Part shown: positions 1 to 6,874 of the stretch, in pieces
Numbering within the stretch: the first letter of the stretch is position 1
Layout of the letters: each line of letters begins with the position of its first letter
Source of the DNA: an uncultured bacterium
GTDB taxonomy: Bacteria; Actinomycetota; Coriobacteriia; Coriobacteriales; Coriobacteriaceae
Length of the DNA stretch: 8,589 nt
Assembly: GCA_905215945.1 (NCBI GenBank)
Contig: CAJMRZ010000049.1
Coordinates: 1 to 8,589 of the forward strand
Reading direction: 5' to 3'
Translations under genes and position numbers: made by a program
Notes under the pieces: model-generated
Database searches by the model: none
Seen by the model: the letters and a program-made list of their open reading frames with translations, nothing else
Told to the model about the DNA's origin: nothing

Positions 1-286
1 CAATGGCCAGCTTGTAATTAAAGTGGATATCCGCAACGATCGGCACCGGAGACTCGGCACAGATGGTGCGGAAACCCTCAAGCGCGGCCTCGGTGGGCAC
101 GCTCACGCGCACGATATCGCAGCCAGCCTGCGCCAACGCGCACACTTGCGCAAGCGTTGCCTGGGCGTCAGCGGTATCGGTGCAGGTCATGGATTGGACC
201 ACCACCGGCGCGCCGCCACCGATCTGCACACCGCCCACATGCACGGGGCGCGTCAACTCGCGCGGCAAAGGATGGGTTAAAGACAA
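1..286 (-). CDS. ispG: IspG/GcpE, (E)-4-hydroxy-3-methylbut-2-enyl-diphosphate synthase, N-terminal part only
   Basis: This is the first 95 codons of IspG, cut off by the left window edge. IspG is a cytosolic [4Fe-4S] enzyme that reductively converts MEcPP to HMBPP in the MEP isoprenoid pathway. The visible part carries the family's N-terminal TIM-barrel signature: R-P-V-H-V-G-G near residues 13-19, VVVQSMTCTDT near 28-38, and GCDIVRVSVP near 55-64, then a VADIHFNYKLA strand near the break. The cluster-binding C-terminal domain lies outside the window. I chose the TTG at 286 because an AGGGGAG ribosome site sits 8 bases upstream. The in-frame GTG at 295 touches that site and is less likely. 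The gene follows the site-2 protease by about 13 bases with no terminator between, so it is probably cotranscribed with dxr, another MEP gene. Confidence 0.93.
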   Translation of the reverse strand, partial: MSLTHPLPRELTRPVHVGGVQIGGGAPVVVQSMTCTDTADAQATLAQVCALAQAGCDIVRVSVPTEAALEGFRTICAESPVPIVADIHFNYKLAI

Positions 287-294
287 TCCAAACA

Positions 295-301
295 CTCCCC
301 T
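295..301 (-). promoter_or_regulatory. Ribosome binding site deciding the ispG TTG start
   Basis: AGGGGAG on the minus strand, 8 bases before the TTG at 286. It overlaps the TAG stop of the upstream protease gene (300-302), so termination of one gene and initiation of the next happen at nearly the same place. Confidence 0.6.
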
Positions 302-1661
302 ACAAAATAAATCGAAGGACGTCGGAACGAAGCATATAGACAAATAGCAGTGCAAAGAGCGCGATGCCAACATAGCTCACAATCGTCTGCACCTTGAGTG
401 GCAGCTCGCGACCCGCAAACTTTTGAATGATCTCGATGACCAGCTTGCCGCCATCGAGTGGTGGGATGGGCAACAGGTTCATAAAGCCAAGCGAGAACGA
501 AATGAGGGCGGCAAACGAAAGGAACGTGGCAGGGCCGGCAGCAGCAGCCTGTGAGGACATAACGCTAATGCCCACGATCGAAGAAGACTGATCGAGAATC
601 TCCATCGTATGCTGCGGCTGGAGCAGGCGCATCACGCCCTCCGCGGTCTGCACAACATAGGAGAATGACAGACGCGCCGAGGTGATGGGGTCCAAACGGA
701 CTACCTGCGTAGAGGCATACACACCTAGGCGCTCGTCCTCTTTGAGCGCAACCGAGGTCGAATGCTGCTTGCCGTCGCGCTCATACTCAATGGCGATATC
801 GTCCTTACCGGCGGCCTTGCCGATGGCATCGTAAACGTCCATCCAGGTAGCGCACGATACTCCGTCAACCGAAAGGATCGCGTCGCCGCCCTCGATACCC
901 GCCTTGGCGGCAATAGACCCCTCGTCAACCTGACCGATCACGTTGGTATCCATCGGCACGGTGACACCCGCAATAGAGTAGATGCTCATAAGCAGCAAAA
1001 AGCCCGTCAGGATATTGACGAGAATGCCCGCGAGCAGCATAAAGGCGCGCTTGAGAAAACCCTGGCCCAGATAGGTATGCGAACGCTCTTGCGCAAGGAA
1101 CTCGGCTTCGCCGCACGGCAGCTCCCACACATCGCCCTCGGCAGTCGCATGCTCTCGATCGAACCGGCGGCCGTCAAAGGTGGTGTAACCCGCCGCGTCT
1201 CGCGGCAGCGTCTGATACCTGGTGGGATAGTAGCTCGGCGAGGGCTTCTCCCCTTCCTCATACCAAGGCGCGATAGAGCCCCAACCCAAGAGCAAGGCGC
1301 ATGCCTCGAGCACAACCTCCTCGGATAGCTCGAGCTCGACAGCAAGGTCGGCCACGGTCACGCGACCATGACGGTAGATAGCCGCGAGCACGCGATCGGC
1401 GCACGAGACGTCGGTCGGATCCATACCGCAGATGGCAGCGTAGCCACCCAGCAGCAGCGGGGTCACGCCAAACTTGGTTCCAATGCGACGTGACGTGTAA
1501 TGGATGTCAAAGCGGCACGGCAAGCCCAAAAAGAACTCGGTCACACGGACGCCGCAGGCACGCGCCGCCAAAAAGTGGCCGCCCTCGTGCAAAAACACGA
1601 GGACGGAAAGCATCAGCAGGCCCCAAAAGACCGATGAGAGAACGCTCAGAACAGTATCCAT
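300..1661 (-). CDS. rseP: RseP/RasP-type site-2 intramembrane metalloprotease (M50) with an HTH-like cytosolic insert
   Basis: Membrane zinc protease of the M50B family, which cuts transmembrane substrates such as anti-sigma factors in regulated intramembrane proteolysis. Counting from the TTG at 1676 (458 aa), residues about 14-40 are the first membrane helix with the zinc motif HEGGH (30-34). A GGYAAICG loop follows (77-84), then a long cytosolic segment (88-200), and a second helix with LAGILVN (215-221), where the usual AGPxxN proline is missing. A single PDZ domain follows (about 240-320), then the third helix with NLLPIPPLDGGK (400-411, the LDG active-site aspartate), and a last helix near the C terminus. 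I prefer the ATG at 1661 (453 aa) over the TTG at 1676. An AAGGA directly abuts the TTG, which is too close, but it lies 15 bases from the ATG, which is rather far, so the start is not certain. The gene follows dxr by about 25 bases and precedes ispG. The substrate cannot be told from this window, and the symbol follows the family rather than proven orthology. Confidence 0.9.
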   Translation of the reverse strand: MDTVLSVLSSVFWGLLMLSVLVFLHEGGHFLAARACGVRVTEFFLGLPCRFDIHYTSRRIGTKFGVTPLLLGGYAAICGMDPTDVSCADRVLAAIYRHGRVTVADLAVELELSEEVVLEACALLLGWGSIAPWYEEGEKPSPSYYPTRYQTLPRDAAGYTTFDGRRFDREHATAEGDVWELPCGEAEFLAQERSHTYLGQGFLKRAFMLLAGILVNILTGFLLLMSIYSIAGVTVPMDTNVIGQVDEGSIAAKAGIEGGDAILSVDGVSCATWMDVYDAIGKAAGKDDIAIEYERDGKQHSTSVALKEDERLGVYASTQVVRLDPITSARLSFSYVVQTAEGVMRLLQPQHTMEILDQSSSIVGISVMSSQAAAAGPATFLSFAALISFSLGFMNLLPIPPLDGGKLVIEIIQKFAGRELPLKVQTIVSYVGIALFALLFVYMLRSDVLRFIL

Positions 1662-1686
1662 AAAACGAAAAAGCAATCCTTATGGG

Positions 1687-2874
1687 TTAGGAACGGGTTG
1701 CGGCGAGCACCTGCGCAGCTTTTTCACGCGCCCACGCATCGATGTCGCGAAGCTGCTCAAACGAATCGACCGCCTGCATATCGTGGGCATCCATGCAGGA
1801 TTCCACAATGCGATCGATATCGGTAAAGCTGCAGCCATCGTGCAGGAAGGCATCGACGGCGACCTCGTTGGCGGCATTGAGCACGCACGGCATGGTGCCA
1901 CCCGTCTTGCCGGCACGTTCGGCCAGTGCCAGACAGCGGAAGGTATCCATGTCGGCAGCATCAAACGTGAGCTGCCCCAGCTCGCGGAAATCGATACGAG
2001 GCGCCGGGGTATCCCAACGCTCGGGATACGAGAACGCGAACTGGATGGGAATACGCATGTCGGAAGCACCGAGATGCGCCATCACGGAGCCGTCGGCAAA
2101 CTCGACCATAGAGTGAATCTTGGACTGACGCTGCACGACCACGTTAATGAAATCGAGGTCGCAGTTAAAAAGATGCATGGCCTCAATGCGCTCTAGGCCC
2201 TTGTTCATGAGGGTGGCGGAGTCGATGGTGATCTTGGCACCCATGGCCCACGTGGGATGTGCGAGGGCATCGGCACGCGTCACGCGATTGAGCTCGTCGC
2301 GCGTGCGGCCAAAGAACGGACCGCCCGAGCAGGTAAGCCAAATACAATGAGCCTCGCGCGGGTCCTCCCCCAGATAGCACTGGTAGATGGCGGAGTGCTC
2401 AGAGTCGACTGGAATAAGCTGGCCCGGTTGTGCCAACGGCATAAGCAAGTCGCCACCGACGACGAGGGACTCCTTGTTGGCAAGGGCAAGGCGCTTATTA
2501 GAGGTCAAGGCCGCATGGCTCGCCTCGAGACCGGCGGCACCCACAATAGCGACAAGCACGCAGTCGACATCGTCGCGACGCGCGAGCTCGCAAACCGCCT
2601 GCGCGCCAACGCCGAGCTTCGTTCCCTCGGGCAACTCCTGCAGCACGGCGTCATCGCCGTGAGCGACATCGGCCACGGCAACCGCCGGAACCGAGAACTC
2701 GCGGGCAGCGGCAACGAGCTCAGAGGTGCTGGAATTAACGGACAGCGCCGTCACCTGCAGGCGATCGGCATGCTGGCGGCACACATCGAGCGCCTGGGTG
2801 CCGATAGAGCCCGTACAACCCAGGATGGCAACACGGAGACGTCCATCGGGGCCATACGTCGTCTGGAAGGACAT
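1687..2874 (-). CDS. dxr: 1-deoxy-D-xylulose 5-phosphate reductoisomerase (DXR)
   Basis: Cytosolic NADPH- and divalent-metal-dependent enzyme that converts DXP to MEP, the committed step of the MEP isoprenoid pathway and the target of fosmidomycin. The 395-aa length is normal. Visible motifs, in order, are the nucleotide-binding loop GCTGSIG (19-25), ALANKESLVVGG (130-141), the metal-binding PVDSEHSAI (155-163, with D157 and E159), LTCSGGPF (180-187), and HPTWAMGAKITIDSATLMNK (206-225), running on to the metal ligand E228. VVVQRQSKIHSMVEF (245-259), LGASDMR (268-274) and LNAANEVAV (332-340) follow. The Cys in LTCSGGPF replaces the Ala or Gly I recall in most homologues, a mild substitution. 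The ATG at 2874 overlaps the cdsA TAA stop (TAATG). Its ribosome site GGAGG lies 9 bases upstream inside the last codons of cdsA, so translational coupling is likely. Confidence 0.97.
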   Translation of the reverse strand: MSFQTTYGPDGRLRVAILGCTGSIGTQALDVCRQHADRLQVTALSVNSSTSELVAAAREFSVPAVAVADVAHGDDAVLQELPEGTKLGVGAQAVCELARRDDVDCVLVAIVGAAGLEASHAALTSNKRLALANKESLVVGGDLLMPLAQPGQLIPVDSEHSAIYQCYLGEDPREAHCIWLTCSGGPFFGRTRDELNRVTRADALAHPTWAMGAKITIDSATLMNKGLERIEAMHLFNCDLDFINVVVQRQSKIHSMVEFADGSVMAHLGASDMRIPIQFAFSYPERWDTPAPRIDFRELGQLTFDAADMDTFRCLALAERAGKTGGTMPCVLNAANEVAVDAFLHDGCSFTDIDRIVESCMDAHDMQAVDSFEQLRDIDAWAREKAAQVLAATRS

Positions 2875-3781
2875 TACAGCACGCCTCCGATCATCAAAAG
2901 CAGCTGCGCGGTAATGCAGCCAAAGATAAGCGAATCGCTACGATCGAGCATGCCGCCGTGGCCCGGGATAAGGTTGCCGGAATCCTTGACGCCCACGCCA
3001 CGCTTGATGCGCGACTCGATAAGGTCGCCGATAACGCCCAAAATGGACACGACCACGCCGCACAGCAGCGCATAGGGCAGGCTGAGCTTGTAGAAGTGCG
3101 TCGCCCACAGGATGAGCCAAATCAAAACCGAGCCCAGGATGCCGCCGACAAACCCCTCCCAGCTCTTTTTGGGAGAGATCTTGGGAACCATCTTGTGCTT
3201 GCCGATACGACTGCCCACGATGTAGGCAAACGAATCGGAGACCCAAAGGGACGCGCAAACGCCCACCGAAAGCAGGGCGCCGGCAAAACCGGGCACGGCA
3301 TCGCGCAGCAGCACGATAGCCGACAGCATAAAGCCAGTGTAGATGGGACCCATGAGCGTCACGGCCACATCAGAGATGCGGGTACGCGGCGACCAAACAT
3401 ACCAAATGCCCACAGCGAGCATCAGGGCAAAAAGCAGGGCATTCAGCAACATCGAATCGCCCAACGCCGACAGCGGAAAGAGTACGGCGGCAGCGATACC
3501 CATGCGCTCGTTAGCCATCTTGCCATCGAGCCTTGTCATACGGAAAAACTCATAGCAGCACAGACCGCTCATGACAGAAACAAAGATGGCCGTGGGCACA
3601 ATACCCAAAACCAGGCACAGGATAAAGACAACGGCATAGACGATACCGGCGGCGGCACGGGGAATAAAGCCCGCAAGCCGGTGCCGCTCTTTGCTGCAGG
3701 TGCTCCCGCAGCGGCAGCCTTACGCGCAGGCGCCGCGGAAACTGGCGTCTTGGGAGCAGATGCCTTGGGACGATCGGACAC
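2874..3781 (-). CDS. cdsA: Phosphatidate cytidylyltransferase (CDP-diglyceride synthase), reading frame interrupted near the N terminus
   Basis: Integral membrane enzyme that makes CDP-diacylglycerol from CTP and phosphatidate, the branch point for phospholipids. The conserved frame runs from 2874 up to at least 3608, where the first usable start (TTG) gives only 244 aa. It contains several membrane helices, ISPKKSWEG (144-152 from that TTG), and the family C-terminal signature SRIKRGVGVKD (199-209) with HGGMLDRSD (217-225). The TTG has no ribosome site and would remove the first membrane helix. That helix (FIPRAAAGIVYAVVFILC) is encoded just upstream in the same frame but without any ATG, GTG or TTG. 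A different frame opens at the GTG at 3781, which has a perfect ribosome site. It gives an Ala/Pro/Lys-rich tail beginning MSDRPKASAPK and ending SGTGLR, then derails after about position 3673. Joining the two frames there restores a normal CdsA of about 300 aa. I infer one missing base. The coordinates cover the whole gene and are not one continuous frame. Confidence 0.88.
3664..3680 (-). other. cdsA: Apparent frameshift site in cdsA
   Basis: This is where the GTG-initiated frame (3781 downward) must hand over to the conserved CdsA frame. On the minus strand the sequence reads TTGCGGGCTTTATTCCCC. Adding one G to the GGG run (3670-3672 on the plus strand is CCC) would give TTG CGG GGC TTT ATT CCC, reading L-R-G-F-I-P-R straight into the first membrane helix. 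Both frames are open over a wider stretch, so the exact position is inferred from protein plausibility. Confidence 0.6.
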
Positions 3782-3783
3782 GA

Positions 3784-4578
3784 TTAAGCCTCCTCGGTCT
3801 TGCTCAGTCCACCAAACCTACGGTCACGGCCCTGATAGGCCAAAATGGCGTCGACAAGGCCCCAACGATCAAAGTCGGGCCAATAGGTATCGGTGACGTA
3901 GAATTCGGAATAAGCCACCTGCCACAGCAGATAGTTCGAAAGGCGCAGCTCACCAGAAGTGCGAATCACAAGCTCAGGATCGGGAAGGCCAGCGGTATAG
4001 AGGTGGGAAGCCACCATGTCGTCATCAATTGCGCCAGGATCGATCTTACCGGCGGCAGCGTCGAGTGCGATCTGACGGACAGCGCGGGTAATCTCGGCAC
4101 GCGCGCCGTAGTTGACGGCAAGCGCCAGCGTCATGCCGGTGTGATTGGCGCACTCGGCAAGACCTCGCTCAAAGACATCGCGGGTCTTCTTAGGCAGTGC
4201 GGAAATATCGCCCAAAAAGACAACGCGAACGTTTTCGCGCTTAAGCAGCGGCAACTCATCGATAAACGTCTTGGCAAACAGGTGCATCAGAACGTTGACT
4301 TCGTGCTGCGGGCGGTTCCAGTTTTCGGTAGAAAACGCATAGGCCGAAAGCACGTCGACGCCCAGACGCACGCAGGCGGTAATAATCTCACGAAGGGAGA
4401 CGATACCCGCCTTGTGGCCCTCGGTGCGCGCAAGACCGCGCGACGTGGCCCAACGACCGTTGCCATCCATGATGCACGAGATATGGTGCGGAATGTTATT
4501 GAGGTCAAGGTCGGAAAAACCGACGCCCGCAGGGGCGTCGGCAAAGTACTCGACCAGTTTATGCTCGTCGTATTGCAC
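3784..4578 (-). CDS. uppS: Isoprenyl transferase, probably undecaprenyl diphosphate synthase
   Basis: Cytosolic, membrane-associated cis-prenyltransferase that adds isopentenyl units to farnesyl diphosphate to make the C55 lipid carrier for peptidoglycan. The 264 aa carry all family signatures: IMDGNGRWA (36-44, with the Mg-binding D38), GHKAG (54-58), LSAYAFSTENWNRP (77-90), AVNYGARAEI (154-163), and RTSGELRLSNYLLWQ (206-220) followed by AYSEFYV (222-228) and WPDF (233-236). It starts at a GTG (4578). A GGAG ribosome site lies 7 bases upstream within the last codons of frr, and the gene begins one base after the frr stop codon. Its stop is 2 bases before the cdsA GTG. Chain length is not readable from motifs alone; some actinobacterial paralogues make shorter products, but the operon position with cdsA and dxr favours the main UppS. 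Confidence 0.95.
   Translation of the reverse strand: MQYDEHKLVEYFADAPAGVGFSDLDLNNIPHHISCIMDGNGRWATSRGLARTEGHKAGIVSLREIITACVRLGVDVLSAYAFSTENWNRPQHEVNVLMHLFAKTFIDELPLLKRENVRVVFLGDISALPKKTRDVFERGLAECANHTGMTLALAVNYGARAEITRAVRQIALDAAAGKIDPGAIDDDMVASHLYTAGLPDPELVIRTSGELRLSNYLLWQVAYSEFYVTDTYWPDFDRWGLVDAILAYQGRDRRFGGLSKTEEA
3789..3795 (-). promoter_or_regulatory. Strong ribosome binding site for the cdsA GTG start
   Basis: GAGGAGG on the minus strand, 7 bases before the GTG at 3781 and inside the last codons of uppS. A near-perfect site at ideal spacing marks 3781 as the real translation start of cdsA, although that frame closes at 3569. This is the main argument for the frameshift. Confidence 0.75.
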
Positions 4579-4579
4579 C

Positions 4580-5116
4580 TTAGATCTCCATGACCTCGGC
4601 TTCTTTTTCCTTCAGAAGCTCCTCGACCTTGGCGACATACTCATCAGTGTGCTTCTGGACCTTGGCCTGCTCGCGACGGACATCGTCCTCGGTGAGCTCC
4701 TCATCGCGCTCGAGCTTGTTGTTGAAGTCGCGACGGATGTTACGGATAGACACCTTGGCCTGCTCGGCGTACTCGCGGCACTCCTTGACGAGCTCGCGAC
4801 GGCGCTCCTCGGTGGGAGCCGGGAACGGAAGACGAACGACGGTGCCATCGGAGTTGGGGGTAATACCCAGATCGGAAGCGCCGATGGCCTTGACGATAGC
4901 ATTGATGAGTGCCTTGTCCCACGGCTCGATGAGCAGCATGTGGGCCTCGGGGGTCTTGACGGCGGCAACCTGCGTGACCGGCGTGGGAACACCGTAATAA
5001 TCGACGGTGATGTCGGACAGAATGTTGGCATTGGCGCGGCCGGTACGGACCTTGGAGAAGTTATGCTTGAGGGACTCGAGCGACTTGTCCATATGGGCGG
5101 TGATGTTCTCTGCCAT
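4580..5116 (-). CDS. frr: Ribosome recycling factor (RRF)
   Basis: RRF works with EF-G to split the post-termination ribosome so that it can be reused. The 178 aa are slightly shorter than the usual 185 or so. The two-domain pattern is clear: helix 1 with KVRTGRAN (22-29), the inserted beta domain from about 31 to 105 with YYG (40-42), IEPWDKA (63-69) and SDLGITPNSDG (81-91), then TEERRRELVK (102-111), RNIRRD (125-130) and a long charged C-terminal helix ending in VMEI. The ATG at 5116 has an AGGAGG site 7 bases upstream, which lies in the last codons of pyrH, and the gap to the pyrH stop is 2 bases. Adjacency of pyrH and frr is widely conserved in bacteria. Confidence 0.98.
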   Translation of the reverse strand: MAENITAHMDKSLESLKHNFSKVRTGRANANILSDITVDYYGVPTPVTQVAAVKTPEAHMLLIEPWDKALINAIVKAIGASDLGITPNSDGTVVRLPFPAPTEERRRELVKECREYAEQAKVSIRNIRRDFNNKLERDEELTEDDVRREQAKVQKHTDEYVAKVEELLKEKEAEVMEI

Positions 5117-5118
5117 GC

Positions 5119-5841
5119 TTAATCCTCCTGATAGACGAGCGTGCCGACGGGCTCACCCGAAAGCGCGCGCTTGACGGTGTCCTCGCCATCGATGTTGAGG
5201 ACCAAAATCGGCATACGGTTGTCCTGGCACAGTGCCGTAGCCGTGGAATCCATAACCTGCAGACCGCGGACGAGAACCTCGTGATAGGTAATCTTGTCAA
5301 AACGGACGGCATCGGCGCACTTGACGGGATCCTTGTCGTAGATGCCGTCAACCTTGGTGGCTTTAATCAGAATCTCGGCGCCGATCTCGCACGCACGAAG
5401 AGCCGCGGCGGTGTCGGTCGTAAAGTACGGATTGCCCGAACCGGCGGCAAAAATAACGACGTTGCCCTTGGAAAGGTGGTTGATGGCGCGACGGCGAATA
5501 TAGGGCTCGCAGATCTCGTTCATCTGGATAGCGCTCATCACGCGGCAGGGAACATCGTTATGCTCGAAGGCATCCTGCAGGGCGAGCGCGTTCATAACGG
5601 TTGCCAGCATGCCCATGTAGTCGGCCTGAGCACGCTCCATGCCACCGGCAGCGCCTGCCATGCCGCGGAAAATATTGCCGCCGCCGACAACGACGCCGAC
5701 CTCATGGCCAACGCCGAGCAGCTCCTTGACCTGCTTAGCAAGATGGTCGGTAACCTTGGGGTCGATGCCATATTGGCCGTCGCCCATCAGCGCTTCGCCG
5801 GAAAGCTTAAGAAGCACGCGTTTATATCGGATGTCGGACAA
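5119..5841 (-). CDS. pyrH: Uridylate kinase (UMP kinase)
   Basis: Hexameric bacterial UMP kinase of the amino acid kinase fold, which makes UDP from UMP and ATP. Family members are typically inhibited by UTP and activated by GTP; this comes from the family and is not seen here. The 240-aa length is normal. Motifs are LKLSGEAL (11-18), GGGNIFRG (53-60), TVMNALALQ (81-89), the UMP and ATP site segment [15 protein letters not shown] (132-146), [13 protein letters not shown] (160-172), and MDSTA (197-201). The start is a TTG at 5841, fixed by an AGGAGG ribosome site 6 bases upstream. It is the first gene after the terminator that follows tsf, so it may head its own transcription unit. Confidence 0.97.
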   Translation of the reverse strand: MSDIRYKRVLLKLSGEALMGDGQYGIDPKVTDHLAKQVKELLGVGHEVGVVVGGGNIFRGMAGAAGGMERAQADYMGMLATVMNALALQDAFEHNDVPCRVMSAIQMNEICEPYIRRRAINHLSKGNVVIFAAGSGNPYFTTDTAAALRACEIGAEILIKATKVDGIYDKDPVKCADAVRFDKITYHEVLVRGLQVMDSTATALCQDNRMPILVLNIDGEDTVKRALSGEPVGTLVYQED

Positions 5842-5847
5842 AGCGAT

Positions 5848-5853
5848 CCTCCT
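5848..5853 (-). promoter_or_regulatory. Ribosome binding site deciding the pyrH TTG start
   Basis: AGGAGG on the minus strand, 6 bases before the TTG at 5841. This perfect site at ideal spacing supports TTG as the initiator, with the protein beginning [17 protein letters not shown]. Confidence 0.8.
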
Positions 5854-5871
5854 TTAGATTGAACTTTCAAC

Positions 5872-5880
5872 ATTCTATCA
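5872..5880 (-). promoter_or_regulatory. Possible extended -10 promoter for pyrH
   Basis: The minus strand reads TGATAGAAT, an extended -10 element (TGn followed by TAGAAT, five of six matches to TATAAT). It lies just downstream of the tsf terminator and about 30 bases upstream of the pyrH start. The -35 position 17 bases upstream reads ATGGCT, which is poor, so this promoter would rely on the TGn element. Read-through from rpsB-tsf is the alternative. Confidence 0.35.
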
Positions 5881-5882
5881 AA

Positions 5883-5898
5883 GGCTCTAAGAAGAGCC
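5883..5898 (-). terminator. Small second hairpin after the tsf terminator
   Basis: Six-base-pair inverted repeat GGCTCT/AGAGCC with a 4-base loop, followed on the minus strand only by TTTGAT. It stands directly behind the main terminator and could be a weak backup or a structure at the 5' end of read-through RNA. The short T-tract makes it doubtful as a terminator on its own. Confidence 0.3.
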
Positions 5899-5901
5899 AT
5901 G

Positions 5902-5936
5902 AAAAAGCAGGCTGTGAGTAAAACCCACAGCCTGCT
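5902..5936 (-). terminator. Intrinsic terminator after tsf
   Basis: A perfect 11-bp inverted repeat, AGCAGGCTGTG (5906-5916) and CACAGCCTGCT (5926-5936), with a 9-base loop. On the minus strand it is followed by a T-tract (5902-5906 are A on the plus strand). It stands about 24 bases after the tsf stop, the classic form of a Rho-independent terminator, and divides rpsB-tsf from the pyrH unit. Confidence 0.88.
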
Positions 5937-5959
5937 CATTACCAGCTACAAGAGCTTAT

Positions 5960-6829
5960 TTACTCGCCACGGACCAGACGGTCAAAGGCAACGACGGTAA
6001 TGGTGTCGCCGAGCTCCTTGGAGACCTGCTCAGCGTACTTCTTGATGGTGAGGGAGCTGTCCTTGATGAACTCCTGCTCGGTGAGCACGGACTGCTTGTA
6101 GAACTTCTCCAGACGGCCGACAGCCATCTTCTCCTGGATAGCCTCGGGCTTACCGGACTCGGCAGCCTGAGCCATGTAGATCTGCTTCTCGTGCTCGACG
6201 GTCTCGGCCGGAACCTGATCGCGGGTAGCGCAGATCGGGGCGACGGCGGCAACCTGAAGGGCAACGTCGTGAGCGAAGGTCTTGAAGGATTCAGCCTGAG
6301 CGGTCTCAGCCTTCTCGAAGGCGAACTCGACGAGGACGCCGATCTTACCACCCATGTGGATGTAAGAAGCGAGCGCGCCGTTCTCGGCCTTGCGGGCAGC
6401 GAAGCGGGAGATCTTCATGTTCTCGCCCATGATGTGAATCATCTCGGTGAGCTCGGAGGAAACGGTCTCCTCGCCCATCGGCTTCTCGAGCAGAGCGTCG
6501 ACGTCAGCAGGCTCGGTGGTAGCGACAACCTCAGCGACCTTGGAAGCAAAGCCGGTGAACTTGGCGTTGGAGCCAACGAAGTCGGTCTCGCAGGAGAGCT
6601 CGAGCAGAGCGCCGGTCTTGCCATCCTCGGAGACGAACGCGGCGACAGCGCCCTCGTTGGTCTCACGGCCAGCCTTCTTGGCAGCCTTGGCAAGGCCGTT
6701 CTTACGCAGAACGTCGACAGCGGCGTCCATGTCGCCGTCAGCCTCGACGAGAGCCTTCTTGCACTCCATCATCGGGGAGTCGGTCATCTCGCGGAGCTGC
6801 TTGACCATAGCGGCGGTAATCTGGGCCAT
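5960..6829 (-). CDS. tsf: Translation elongation factor Ts
   Basis: EF-Ts is the cytosolic nucleotide exchange factor that removes GDP from EF-Tu. The protein has 289 aa. Residues 1 to about 50 form the UBA-like N-terminal domain (QLREMTDSPMMECKKAL, 11-27, and GDMDAAVDVLRKNGLAKAAK, 32-51). The core has the signature TDFVGSNAKF (82-91), which contacts EF-Tu, followed by two similar alpha/beta subdomains. I took the ATG at 6829 because an AGGAA ribosome site lies 5 bases upstream. The in-frame TTG at 6844 would add five residues, overlap that site, and has no support. It follows rpsB by 45 bases with no terminator between, so the two are cotranscribed, as in most bacteria. Confidence 0.98.
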   Translation of the reverse strand: MAQITAAMVKQLREMTDSPMMECKKALVEADGDMDAAVDVLRKNGLAKAAKKAGRETNEGAVAAFVSEDGKTGALLELSCETDFVGSNAKFTGFASKVAEVVATTEPADVDALLEKPMGEETVSSELTEMIHIMGENMKISRFAARKAENGALASYIHMGGKIGVLVEFAFEKAETAQAESFKTFAHDVALQVAAVAPICATRDQVPAETVEHEKQIYMAQAAESGKPEAIQEKMAVGRLEKFYKQSVLTEQEFIKDSSLTIKKYAEQVSKELGDTITVVAFDRLVRGE

Positions 6830-6874
6830 TGTGGTTCCTTTCAAAGAGATGAAAAAGAATTAACTAAGACTGAT

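Noticed and set aside
2257..3075. A 272-codon plus-strand open frame opposite dxr and cdsA, and similar frames at 1504-2196, 2958-3896, 3691-4593 and 4412-5122
   Set aside because: All are shadows of well-supported minus-strand genes. Their products look compositionally random and show no motifs.
3569..3781. Programmed -1 frameshifting as the way cdsA is expressed
   Set aside because: No X-XXY-YYZ slippery heptamer lies in the overlap in the right frame, and I see no obvious stimulatory hairpin. A missing base in a G run is the simpler explanation.
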